DNA from: Bifidobacteriaceae bacterium
GTDB lineage: Bacteria > Actinomycetota > Actinomycetes > Actinomycetales > Bifidobacteriaceae
Assembly (NCBI GenBank): GCA_029227215.1
Contig: JAQXZM010000137.1
Span: 1-48,385, forward strand
Reading direction: 5' to 3'
DNA length: 48,385 bases
Part shown: positions 34,786-42,486 of the stretch, in pieces
Numbering within the stretch: the first letter of the stretch is position 1
Layout: each line of letters opens with the position of its first letter
Made by a program: the position numbers and the translations under genes
The notes under the pieces: generated by a model
Database searches by the model: none
The model's input: only the letters and a program-made list of their open reading frames with translations
Told to the model about the DNA's origin: nothing

Positions 34786-34836
34786 CACCGCGCTAATGGT
34801 GCGCTCACGCAGCGCTCACTGTGCGCTGAACTGCAC

Positions 34837-35928
34837 TCACAACGGAATCGCCGGCACGCCGGGCGACGCCTTGTGAAAGACGGTGCCCGGCGCGGTGCGC
34901 GAAGCCGCGGCATCCTGATGCTGCTCCGAATCATCGGATGCCGCTTCCCTGGCGGCGCTCGCGTCACCGGAGGTGAACCACATCGTCGTGTAGGGCATGA
35001 TCGCCGCGGCGCTCGACGTGCCGATCTGGAACGTGGCCTCGCAGGTCTGCCCCGCTTCGATGGGGCCCTCGCAATGCGCGGTCTCCTGCTTGAGCACGTC
35101 CCCGTTGGACGACAGCGCCGTGAGCGCCGCGTCGGCGTACAGGATCGTGCCCTCCGTGTTGTTGCGCAGCGTGATCTCGCCGTTGTAATAGCCATAGGCG
35201 CGGTTGTCGATCGTAGCGGATTCGATGGCGAGCGCCTGCGAGCCGTCTGTGTCGGTGAGCGCGTTGTTGTGCTGCACCGTTTCGCCAGTGCGGTTGAGAC
35301 CGGTGAACAGCACCGCCTGCGGCAGGCTCGTGAGCATGAGCCCTGACAGGCTGGGGGAGGGTGTCGACGACGGTCTTGCGGAGACGGATGCGCCGGAAGT
35401 ATCGGATGCGCTGCCCGAACTGGATGTGGTTCCCGAGCCGGACGTGGTGTTCGAAGTGGACGTGCTGCCGGTCGATGACATTCCCTTCGTGAACGACACG
35501 ACACGTCCGTCTCGCGTCCATTCGCCGTTTTCCAGCACCCATGTGCGGTCGTGGATGAAGCCGAACGAGGGGGCGAGCAGTCCATAGGCAGTGGTGCCGA
35601 TGCAGGCGACGATCGCGACGATGCAGGTGGTGGCGGCAACCAGAGAAATCCCCGAGGGTGCTGCGGATTCCATGTCGAGTCGGCGCCAGTGCGCGTCCAG
35701 CACCAACGAACGCACTGCGCACAGTGTTCCCGCCGCCACAAGGAGGATGGCGAAGAAGGTCACCACGCTGATCTGCCCCAGCACGGCCATCGTCAGTCCC
35801 ATGAACCCCAGCAGCAGCCCGATGGCGGCGGCGAGATGCGACCGCATGGCCAGCGAACGGGCCAGCAGGGCGGTGTCTTCGACGGCATCGCGGTGATGGC
35901 GGAATGGTGTATGCGTGGTGAGGGACAT
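34837..35928 (-). CDS. Membrane protein with external domain, unknown function
   Basis: A 363-residue protein. Three hydrophobic segments are near the N-terminus: AAAIGLLLGFMGLTMAVLGQ, VTFFAILLVAAGTLCAV and ISLVAATTCIVAIVACIGTT. A Ser/Thr/Gly-rich linker follows (GSTSTSNTTSGSGTTSSSGS), then an outside domain with an immunoglobulin-like look (AYGYYNGEITLRNNTEGTIL, CEGPIEAGQTCEATFQIG, two cysteines that could pair). That domain resembles the uptake-free 'FxLyD/DUF4352-like' beta-sandwich class in general pattern only; I do not assign it. The start follows CAGGAGCGCATC on the minus strand. It converges with the oxidase gene; the 50-bp gap has no clear terminator. Confidence 0.72.
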   Translation of the reverse strand: MSLTTHTPFRHHRDAVEDTALLARSLAMRSHLAAAIGLLLGFMGLTMAVLGQISVVTFFAILLVAAGTLCAVRSLVLDAHWRRLDMESAAPSGISLVAATTCIVAIVACIGTTAYGLLAPSFGFIHDRTWVLENGEWTRDGRVVSFTKGMSSTGSTSTSNTTSGSGTTSSSGSASDTSGASVSARPSSTPSPSLSGLMLTSLPQAVLFTGLNRTGETVQHNNALTDTDGSQALAIESATIDNRAYGYYNGEITLRNNTEGTILYADAALTALSSNGDVLKQETAHCEGPIEAGQTCEATFQIGTSSAAAIMPYTTMWFTSGDASAAREAASDDSEQHQDAAASRTAPGTVFHKASPGVPAIPL

Positions 35929-36499
35929 GATGCGCTCCTGAATTGCTTCGGTGCTTCCACAGTCATCCTACTAGTCCGCCTCGCGGCCGGCTCGCCATCC
36001 GAGCTCCGCCGATCGTGAGTCCCGCCGTTCGTGAGTTCCGCCAATCGGTTCGCCGATCGGTTCGCCATTCATGAGCTCCGCCGGTCAATCCGCCATCCGC
36101 ACTGCGCAGCAAGATCCATCACCCGCGCTTCGGCAGCCGCCGCCTTTGCTGACCGGTGCCTCACGCGCGTGCGTCCTGCCGGGACCTCTCCCATTGGCCC
36201 GTCGCCTGCGCTTGTTCGGTCGTGTATTCCTTGACGGCGAAACACAGGCGCGCCAAGTACTCCGCATTGGCGGTGGAGATGCCGAGCAGCTGTTCGAGCC
36301 GGGCGATGCGGTTTGAGGAAAGAGATCAGTGCAACGGTTGTAGAGCACCGGCCGAATCCAGACTGTCAAGCGACAAGGAGAGTCATCCGCGCCGAGTGCG
36401 TTACTATGAATTCTGTATTGGCTCTACCGTCTCGCGTGCCAAGCCGCCTGCATTCACACTACGGCGTGACATACGGGACGGCCGTCGCGAGGAAGCACA
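35929..36499. other. 571-bp intergenic region with repeats and a possible gene remnant
   Basis: 36000-36100 is made of degenerate 16- and 12-bp words: TGAGTCCCGCCGTTCG, TGAGTTCCGCCAATCG, GTTCGCCGATCG, GTTCGCCATTCA, TGAGCTCCGCCGGTCA. On the minus strand 36325-36161 an open frame without ATG or GTG start reads RIARLEQLLGISTANAEYLA and continues with RLCFAVKEYTTEQAQATGQW, more protein-like than random. See the separate entry. Confidence 0.5.
36161..36325 (-). pseudogene. Possible truncated small helical ORF
   Basis: 54 codons between stops (TGA at 36328-36326 and TGA at 36163-36161), no ATG, GTG or TTG start in the open part. The predicted peptide is amphipathic and helical (NRIARLEQLLGISTANAEYL). 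It could be the decayed remainder of a short gene, or chance coding potential opposite nothing else. I have no family for it. Confidence 0.25.
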
Positions 36500-38764
36500 A
36501 TGGATCATCGGATTCTCATAGGCGTGGTGGCGCTGCTCTTGCTATGCCTCATCGCCGTGTCCGATGCGCGTTATTTCGCGAAGAAGCGCCGGGCGCGTCG
36601 CATGGAGGATGAGGAGCGCCAGCGAGACCGTGCCGCTCGCAATCTTCCGCATTCTTCCAGCAAACACGGTGCGCATGCGCCGAAACCGGTAGCGCCGGAG
36701 CACGCACAGCCAGAGCGTGTCGCGAAGCATGCGCCGAGCAAGGAGCCGGGCGCGATCTCCACGATGATGCGCGGCAGGCAAAACGCCGAGGCGCGGCATG
36801 GCGAGACCCGACAGGCCAGAACGCAGATGGGAACGCAGGACGGCGTCCAGGTTGAGACATGGACCGCGGTACAAGGAACCGAGGCATTGGGGAATGCCGA
36901 GCGGGGAACCTTGGCATCCAGAAATGTCGAGCAAGGGAACGCAACGCAAGGAAACGCGACATTAGGAAACGCGATATCAGAAAACGCACGTGTGCGTCAA
37001 GCGCGTTCCGTTTCCTCCTCCATGGTCTTCTCTTTCGCTGCTGCACCGGTTCCCGCCCCACCTGCGCAGCAGCAAATCGCAGCGACTTCGGCGGCAACGA
37101 CAACATCAGCTGTTACAGCGCATGGAACCGCTGTTTCTTCGATACCCGTGCCTCCGCCTCCTGCTGTCGCGACGGCATCAGCGCCGGCAACGGTGTCTGC
37201 GACGCCGGTTTCCGCACAGCCTACGTCGCCTTCCGGTCCTGAACCGCCCGTCTCGTTGGGAGCATCTGCCGTAGGGACGGCTGGCTCAGCACCGTCGAAC
37301 GCAACGCCATCACATACGGCATCAAGTGCAGTGCCATATGGATTCTCATCTTCGCAGTCGTCTTCATCCATGTTGCATACTGCCCCGCGCCGCAATCTGG
37401 TATGGGCCGAGGACATCGATCCCCAGGTGGCGCAAAGCATGCTGGGCGATTGGCCCCAGTGCCACCGGCCTCACACCGTTCCCGAACATATGCTCGCGGA
37501 CTGGCCCACGAACCAGCCTGCCAGCGAACCGGACTGGCAGCACGTCACGTTCGATGCCGGCCATGCATCTTCGCAATCGGACTCCAGCCAGCTGGATTTC
37601 ACCGATGCCGCTCAGTCCAATGGTGCGAATCCACGCACGCCTGAAGCAAGCGAGGACTCCCATGCCCATCTTGAGCCGCTCATTGTCGAACAGGACGTGT
37701 ACGCCGGGCAGACCTGGGCGCCGCAGAGCGTCGAAGCGCAGAACGACGACGCTGATGCCAGCACTGGGTACGCTGCGATAGATTGGTCGGCCGCAGGCCA
37801 GCCTGATGTCGGCCGGTCTGGCGCAGGGGACTACGGTGCTCGGCGGTCGGAGGTCGAGCTGTCTGCCGTCGCTTCAGCGCAAGGTGCGAATCCGACTGTG
37901 CCGCTCAATGCTGCGAATTATCTTGCCAATGATGCCGCGGATGATGGCCTGGACGGCGGCGTGGCGCGTGACGGTTCGCGGGTCACGGGCGGCGCTGCCA
38001 ACGGAATCATGATCCATGCTCATATCGCGCATGCTAGCGCAGCGAATGGCAATGCAGCGGGAAACAACGCAATGAGCGGCACTGTAGGGAGCGGCACTGT
38101 AGGTAACGGCACTGCGAGCAACGGTACTGCGAGCAACGGTACTGCGGCAAACGGTGCCGCAGTGAACGGCACTGCGGCGAATACCAGGGTCGCCCGTGCG
38201 ATTTCGCAGGATGCGGCTGCCTTGCGCACCGATGCGCATTATCGGCTCTCCCGCCTTCCCGCGCAGTATCACGTGTTCAATGATGCGACGCTGCCTTCGG
38301 ACGGGGAGAGGTTGGACTTTGACCAGCTCGTCATTGCGCCTTCTGGCGTGTTCATCATCTCCATCATGCCGCTCGACGGCCGGATTTATGGAGACGCGCA
38401 GAGCCCCAACTGGGCGGTCGTGCCGTATGGTTCGCCCGTCACGCCTGATGAAGCGCGTGCATGTGCCCAAGGCACGGCTGTCACCGCGGCACAGGGCATC
38501 GAGCTTGTCGCCAACCCCATGCGACGCAACGAATGGCTCGTCGAAGGCACGGCGCGTATGATGGGTCTTCCCGCTGAGGTGTTCCATTGCGCGGTGCTTG
38601 TACCGCCCACGGCACGCCCGTATCTGAGCGATCACGATGGCGCAAGCCTGGTCATCACGCCTACGCAGGAAGCCGCGTGGATTCAGTCAATGACCGAGCC
38701 GGCATTGGACGAAGGCTATGTCGCCGACCTGTCAAAGGCGCTGGAGGACTATTTGAAGGGCTGA
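36500..38764 (+). CDS. Membrane-anchored protein with degenerate NERD-like domain
   Basis: A 754-residue protein with one N-terminal transmembrane helix (ILIGVVALLLLCLIAVS), a basic stretch (RYFAKKRRARRMEDEERQRD), a linker of over 500 residues rich in Ala, Ser, Thr, Pro and Asn, and a C-terminal NERD-like domain (about 573-754). That domain starts HYRLSRLPAQYHVFNDATLP and continues RLDFDQLVIAPSGVFIISIM and LDGRIYGD. The fold pattern is clear, but where nucleases have D-H and E/D-x-K this protein has FDQL and ISIM, so catalytic residues seem lost. The linker holds Asn-Gly-Thr-Ala repeats (SNGTASNGTAANG) and a second NAT-QGN type set. The start follows GCGAGGAAGCACA. Same overall plan as the NERD protein at 31002; the two are probably related in role. 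Confidence 0.8.
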   Translation: MDHRILIGVVALLLLCLIAVSDARYFAKKRRARRMEDEERQRDRAARNLPHSSSKHGAHAPKPVAPEHAQPERVAKHAPSKEPGAISTMMRGRQNAEARHGETRQARTQMGTQDGVQVETWTAVQGTEALGNAERGTLASRNVEQGNATQGNATLGNAISENARVRQARSVSSSMVFSFAAAPVPAPPAQQQIAATSAATTTSAVTAHGTAVSSIPVPPPPAVATASAPATVSATPVSAQPTSPSGPEPPVSLGASAVGTAGSAPSNATPSHTASSAVPYGFSSSQSSSSMLHTAPRRNLVWAEDIDPQVAQSMLGDWPQCHRPHTVPEHMLADWPTNQPASEPDWQHVTFDAGHASSQSDSSQLDFTDAAQSNGANPRTPEASEDSHAHLEPLIVEQDVYAGQTWAPQSVEAQNDDADASTGYAAIDWSAAGQPDVGRSGAGDYGARRSEVELSAVASAQGANPTVPLNAANYLANDAADDGLDGGVARDGSRVTGGAANGIMIHAHIAHASAANGNAAGNNAMSGTVGSGTVGNGTASNGTASNGTAANGAAVNGTAANTRVARAISQDAAALRTDAHYRLSRLPAQYHVFNDATLPSDGERLDFDQLVIAPSGVFIISIMPLDGRIYGDAQSPNWAVVPYGSPVTPDEARACAQGTAVTAAQGIELVANPMRRNEWLVEGTARMMGLPAEVFHCAVLVPPTARPYLSDHDGASLVITPTQEAAWIQSMTEPALDEGYVADLSKALEDYLKG
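38075..38185 (+). repeat. 15-bp repeat array in the second NERD gene
   Basis: Consecutive variants of AACGGCACTGCGAGC / AACGGTACTGCGAGC / AGCGGCACTGTAGGG encode N/S-G-T-A/V-x pentapeptides. Several adjacent units are identical, indicating recent slippage. Confidence 0.85.
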
Positions 38765-38854
38765 CGTCGAGCGCAATAAGGCGAGCACAATACGAGTCAG
38801 GTATACCGCAAATCTTTGTAGCGCCTTTTTGGGGGGGGCTGATCGGATTAACGC

Positions 38855-38898
38855 GATTGCCGCGGGCTGCATCAGAATGGATGCGGCTCGCGGCAATC
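38855..38898. terminator. Large inverted repeat between convergent genes
   Basis: 16-bp arms GATTGCCGCGGGCTGC and GCGGCTCGCGGCAATC (two mismatches) with a 12-nt loop, between the converging NERD-like gene and the GH13 gene. Probably a bidirectional terminator. A CTTTTT tract and a run of eight G (38831-38838) lie just upstream. Confidence 0.7.
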
Positions 38899-38949
38899 AT
38901 GGAAGTCGCGGCAAAGGAAACGGACAGGGAAGGAAGAGGGGACGGCCGG

Positions 38950-41274
38950 TCACAGAGTGCCGGTCACGTCTCCCTTCGCCAGAGCCAGCACCTGATAGGG
39001 CTTGAGCGTGCCATCGAAGGGACGGCCGGTGATGAGGTCGATCGTGCCATCGAAGCCTTGCAGGTCATCCACCTTGTCGCTGTTGTGATAGACGAGGGTG
39101 ACGCGAGGACCTTGCGCCACGCGGTCGGCGAGATTGCTCAGGCGCGTGATGTCTCCGCTCATCTGATAGGCATGCTCGCGTGGCGTGGCGAGAGCAAGGT
39201 CATCGTCGGTTGCCACGGCGCTCTTCGTGATGGCGACCAGTCCCTTGGAATCGTCGGCAAAGGAGCCGATGATCGCGCCGTTGCAAATCGCCGGCACCTG
39301 CTTGCGCAGCCGGATGAGGCGCTGGTACCAGTCGAAGGTCTCGGCATCCTGATGGGCCTCGTCCCACACCATGCCACGGCGGCAATCCGGGTCGTTGTCT
39401 CCGGTCATGCCGTATTCGTCGCCGTAATACACCATGGGCATGCCGGTGGAGAGCAGCTGGATGCCCACCGCAAGGCGGTGTTTGGCGTCGTCATCGCCGC
39501 ACAGGCGCTTGAAACGCGGTGTGTCATGGCTATCGAGCAGATTCCACATCACCGGCCAGGCGTTGGGATGCAGGTTGCCTTTCATGAAGCCCACCTGGTC
39601 GAGGAACCCGGAGGCGGTCATGTCACCGGTCGCCACGAATCGCTTGACGGCCTTGAGGAAGTGATAGTTCATCACGGTGTCCCACTCGTCGCCTTCGAGG
39701 AAGTCGAAAGCGGGGTGCCACACCTCGGCGCCGATGATCGCTTCGGGGTTGGTGTTGCGCACTGCGCGGCGCAGCCGCTTCCAGAACACGTGGTCGATCT
39801 CGTCACCCACGTCCATGCGCCAGCCGTCCACACCGGCTTCGCGAATCCAATGGCACACGACGTTGATGAAGTAGTCCTGCACCTCGGGGTTCGCCATGTT
39901 GAGCTTGGGCATATAACCGAAGTAGGCGAAGGTCTTGTAATTGGGGAAGCTCGTGGCGTTCGCCGCCTGCTCGGGGGAATCGATGGGCGTGAGAGGCCAG
40001 TCATCGAGCCAATACCAGCTCCAGTACTTCGAGTCGCGGCCGTGCTCGAGCACATCGCGGAACGCGAAGAAATCGCGGGAGGTGTGGTTGAACACGCCAT
40101 CGAGGATCACCTTGATGTCGCGCGCGTGCGCATGTTCGACGAGCTCCTTGAGGTCGTCCTCGGTGCCGAGCGACGGGTCGATGTGCAGGTAGTCGAGCGT
40201 GTCGTACTTGTGCGGGGTGGGGGAGACGAAGATCGGGTTGAGGTACAGCATGCCGGCGCCCAGGTCCGCGATGTGCGGAAGCGCTTCGATGATGCCACGG
40301 AGGTTGCCATGCAGGTTCATCGTGCCGGTGGCGGGCACTTGGTGCCACTGCGGGTTGTGGGAAGCCGTCTTTGCCAGGCGATGGCGTGCGGCTTGCGCTT
40401 CGTCATGGAGCGAGGCCGGGGTCTCGGTTGCGCTCGCATCCTCGGGTGACGCGCTGGCGCTTGAGAAGGACGAAGTGGTGCTCGTCGTCGTTGCATCAGC
40501 GTTCGCGGAATCGCTTGCCACGGCGAACGCAGTGGGGAAGACCTGGTAGATCACGCGGTTCTTCGCCCATTGAGGGGTGTCGAACAGCATGTCTTCGCGC
40601 AGCGTCTGCGGGCAGTCGAACATGCGCTCCGGCTCGGTAGGCGGCTCCTTGGTGAACTGGTAGTCGCTGTAATACACCGTGCTGCCGTCCACGCCGTGGA
40701 TCTCGAAGTAATAGCGCAGGCAGATCACGTTGATGTTGAGCTGGACTTCGAAATAGTCGTGCACACCGTCGCTGGCGAAACGGCGCATCTCGTAGGAGCC
40801 GGCGGTGCTCCACCGGCCATAGAAAGGAAACCCCTCGGGCGCGGCGGGGCGTTGCTCTTCGGGAAGCTTCATCCGGTCGGCGCAGTAGTAGTGCAGGTAC
40901 TTGTCTTCGGTGTGCACGATCACGGAGGCGACGTTGCCGGCGCCGGTCTGGATTCGGATGGCGAAGCGTGCGAAGCCATCTTCGGGGTCGTTGCTGGACG
41001 CCCCGCATGACGTGCTGCGGCTGAGCGCGAAGCAGAAGCGGTGGTCCATGTCATGGCGAATCGCGGAGAGGTTGATTGGTGAGGCTGACGCCTGGGAGCC
41101 GGAGGAAGAGGAGGGTGGGAAAGGAGAGGTCTTTTGCACAGAGAGTGTGATAGGAGAGGTTGTTGCCGGAGCGTGGGCTGTTTCTGGCGCTGCCATCGCG
41201 GAGATGGTCGTCGGAGAGGTGCTCTGTGCGGTGTTGAGGGCATCCATCTGTGGGGAATCCTTGTGGGCATCCAT
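38950..41274 (-). CDS. GH13 alpha-glucanase, neopullulanase/cyclomaltodextrinase type
   Basis: A 774-residue cytoplasmic enzyme (no signal peptide). A CBM34-like N-terminal domain (about 85-235, SVIVHTEDKYLHYYCADR to STVYYSDYQF) precedes the catalytic barrel: VIYQVFPTAFAV, DGVFNHTSRDFF, GWRMDVGDEIDHVFW (nucleophile Asp), IGAEVWHPAFDFL (acid Glu) and LLDSHDTPRFKRL. MPKLNMANPEV is typical for the GH13_20 subfamily, which splits cyclodextrins, pullulan and short malto-oligosaccharides. The strong site AAGGAGACCCAT supports the start at 41274. The first 75 residues are an unusual Ser/Thr/Pro-rich leader, and a 50-residue low-complexity insert (TTTSTTSSFSSASASPEDAS) sits after barrel strand 1. A -10 TAGAAT lies at 41309-41304. 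Confidence 0.92.
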   Translation of the reverse strand: MDAHKDSPQMDALNTAQSTSPTTISAMAAPETAHAPATTSPITLSVQKTSPFPPSSSSGSQASASPINLSAIRHDMDHRFCFALSRSTSCGASSNDPEDGFARFAIRIQTGAGNVASVIVHTEDKYLHYYCADRMKLPEEQRPAAPEGFPFYGRWSTAGSYEMRRFASDGVHDYFEVQLNINVICLRYYFEIHGVDGSTVYYSDYQFTKEPPTEPERMFDCPQTLREDMLFDTPQWAKNRVIYQVFPTAFAVASDSANADATTTSTTSSFSSASASPEDASATETPASLHDEAQAARHRLAKTASHNPQWHQVPATGTMNLHGNLRGIIEALPHIADLGAGMLYLNPIFVSPTPHKYDTLDYLHIDPSLGTEDDLKELVEHAHARDIKVILDGVFNHTSRDFFAFRDVLEHGRDSKYWSWYWLDDWPLTPIDSPEQAANATSFPNYKTFAYFGYMPKLNMANPEVQDYFINVVCHWIREAGVDGWRMDVGDEIDHVFWKRLRRAVRNTNPEAIIGAEVWHPAFDFLEGDEWDTVMNYHFLKAVKRFVATGDMTASGFLDQVGFMKGNLHPNAWPVMWNLLDSHDTPRFKRLCGDDDAKHRLAVGIQLLSTGMPMVYYGDEYGMTGDNDPDCRRGMVWDEAHQDAETFDWYQRLIRLRKQVPAICNGAIIGSFADDSKGLVAITKSAVATDDDLALATPREHAYQMSGDITRLSNLADRVAQGPRVTLVYHNSDKVDDLQGFDGTIDLITGRPFDGTLKPYQVLALAKGDVTGTL

Positions 41275-41396
41275 ATGGGTCTCCTTACTTGAGTGGCCCT
41301 ACGATTCTAAGCGGCAGACCGATACCTCCGCGCGGCGCGTGGCGAAGTGTCGCACTGTGGATAATCGTGATGGTAATGATCGGGGAGGGATAGTCA

Positions 41397-41640
41397 GGAA
41401 GGGACGGTCGGGAAGGGACGGTCGGGAAGACGCGATTGAGGGAAGGCGGTTGGTGTGGGCGTGGCCGGGAGGGACGCAGCCGTTGGGAAAAGCAGCTGGT
41501 GGGAGATGGTCGGGAAAGATAATATTAGGCATGATTGGAAGAAGGATAGCTGTCGGAGAGTGGTTGATGAGAGACGCTCGGGGAAGGCGAACGGTGTGGG
41601 CGTGGCGGGAAGGAACATTGCTGTCGGAACGAGAGGTTGA
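41397..41640. repeat. Direct repeats upstream of GH13 gene
   Basis: A 14-bp tandem (GGAAGGGACGGTCG, twice, about 41397-41424) is followed by a diverged direct repeat of about 60 bp with offset 141: GGAAGGCGGTTGGTGTGGGC at 41441 and GGAAGGCGAACGGTGTGGGC at 41582, both continuing GTGGC(C)GGGARGGAMC. Confidence 0.75.
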
Positions 41641-41848
41641 TGAGGGACGTGGTTGAGAAGTAATTGAAAGGAAGATGGCGGGGCAGAAGGCCACTCGGCA
41701 TATAGAATGCCACTCGGCATGTAGCGCGATTATGTCGGTCACGCGCTGCTGAAAATCGTTCGGCCAGAAGGCTAGTCGCGATATGCAGCATGGTCACATG
41801 GGGAGCCCTCTGATCGGGGCAAAGACGACGGGAGATCCAAAGACGGGG

Positions 41849-42108
41849 CTTCTATTCTCGATGCTCTTTGCTCTCCCTTTCTTCTTCCTTTTCTCCCCTC
41901 CTTCCTTCCTTTTCTCCCTACTTTCCTTTTCTTCCTGCTATCTTCTTATCCTCTCCCGGCTCCTCCTTTCACCTTCTTTCCCTTTTTCCCCTTTCTCCCT
42001 TTTTCCTTTTCCTCTTCCTCTGCGTCCTTCCCTTTCGTCCCTCTTCTCCTCTTCTCCTCTTTTTCTCCTTTTCCCATCTTTCTCATCTTCCCTCTTCCTC
42101 TCACTGTT
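41849..42108. other. 260-bp polypyrimidine/polypurine tract
   Basis: The plus strand is almost all C and T, with uninterrupted pyrimidine runs at 41871-41919 (49 nt), 41972-42021 (50 nt) and 42038-42075 (38 nt). Both strands stay open for a long way: a Leu/Phe/Ser-rich frame on plus and a Lys/Glu/Arg-rich frame on minus (42141-41938, MAKTNREEAPTNSERKREDE, with GGAGAAAGCACATC upstream). I regard both as by-products of the tract, the minus one with less certainty. Such tracts can form triplex DNA and stall polymerases. Confidence 0.95.
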
Positions 42109-42149
42109 TGTGGGCGCTTCCTCGCGATTCGTTTTCGCCATGATGTGCT

Positions 42150-42248
42150 TTCTCCACAATTCGCTTTTCTGCTGTGGAAAAGCTGGAATGTTGTCCACAC
42201 CGGCGAAAAGAAATCCACAATGGCCTATGGGTTTTCCACTTATCCGCA
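42150..42248. promoter_or_regulatory. Cluster of six DnaA-box-like 9-mers
   Basis: TTCTCCACA (42150-42158), TTTTCCACA on the minus strand (42173-42181), TTGTCCACA (42191-42199), AAATCCACA (42211-42219), TTTTCCACT (42232-42240) and TTATCCGCA (42240-42248). One fits TTWTNCACA exactly; the other five differ by one or two bases. They lie between the pyrimidine tract and the gene at 42487. No dnaA, dnaN or rpmH is present in the window. Confidence 0.6.
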
Positions 42249-42486
42249 TTTTCGCGAAAGGAGGATGCGCTCCGGGTCGTAACGCCGTACCCTACCTCTA
42301 AAGGATTTGGAACAGGCGTCGGAGCAATGAGCGGTGGCTTGGTTCATGGCGGCCCGGTTCATAGTGCCTCGGTCCGCCACATTGTGGTTACAGCGGATTG
42401 ATTGCACAGTGAAAGGGGCTGCCGCGGCAGTACGTTTCCAGATCCTCCCTCCAGACACCAAAGACGAGCTGATGAAAGGGATGGCA

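Larger units (their letters stand above)
41275..42486. other. 1.2-kb divergent intergenic region, the largest in the window
   Basis: Contains, left to right: the GH13 promoter (-10 TAGAAT, complement 41304-41309), a G/A-rich stretch with diverged direct repeats (41397-41640), a polypyrimidine tract (41849-42108) and a cluster of DnaA-box-like sites (42150-42248). The stretch 42250-42486 is open in frame with the next gene but has no strong start before 42472-42487. No convincing gene lies in it. Confidence 0.7.

Noticed and set aside
38587-40449. 620-codon plus frame opposite the GH13 gene
   Set aside because: Its sequence is the antisense of conserved GH13 motifs and starts inside the preceding NERD-like gene.
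42150-42248. Calling the DnaA-like cluster the chromosomal origin oriC
   Set aside because: The genes usually next to oriC (dnaA, dnaN, rpmH, rnpA) are absent from the window and most boxes are one or two bases off consensus.
41783-42301. Leu/Phe/Ser-rich plus-strand frame across the pyrimidine tract, looking like a transmembrane protein
   Set aside because: Any frame through a CT tract encodes Leu, Phe, Ser and Pro; there is no ribosome binding site and no conserved pattern.
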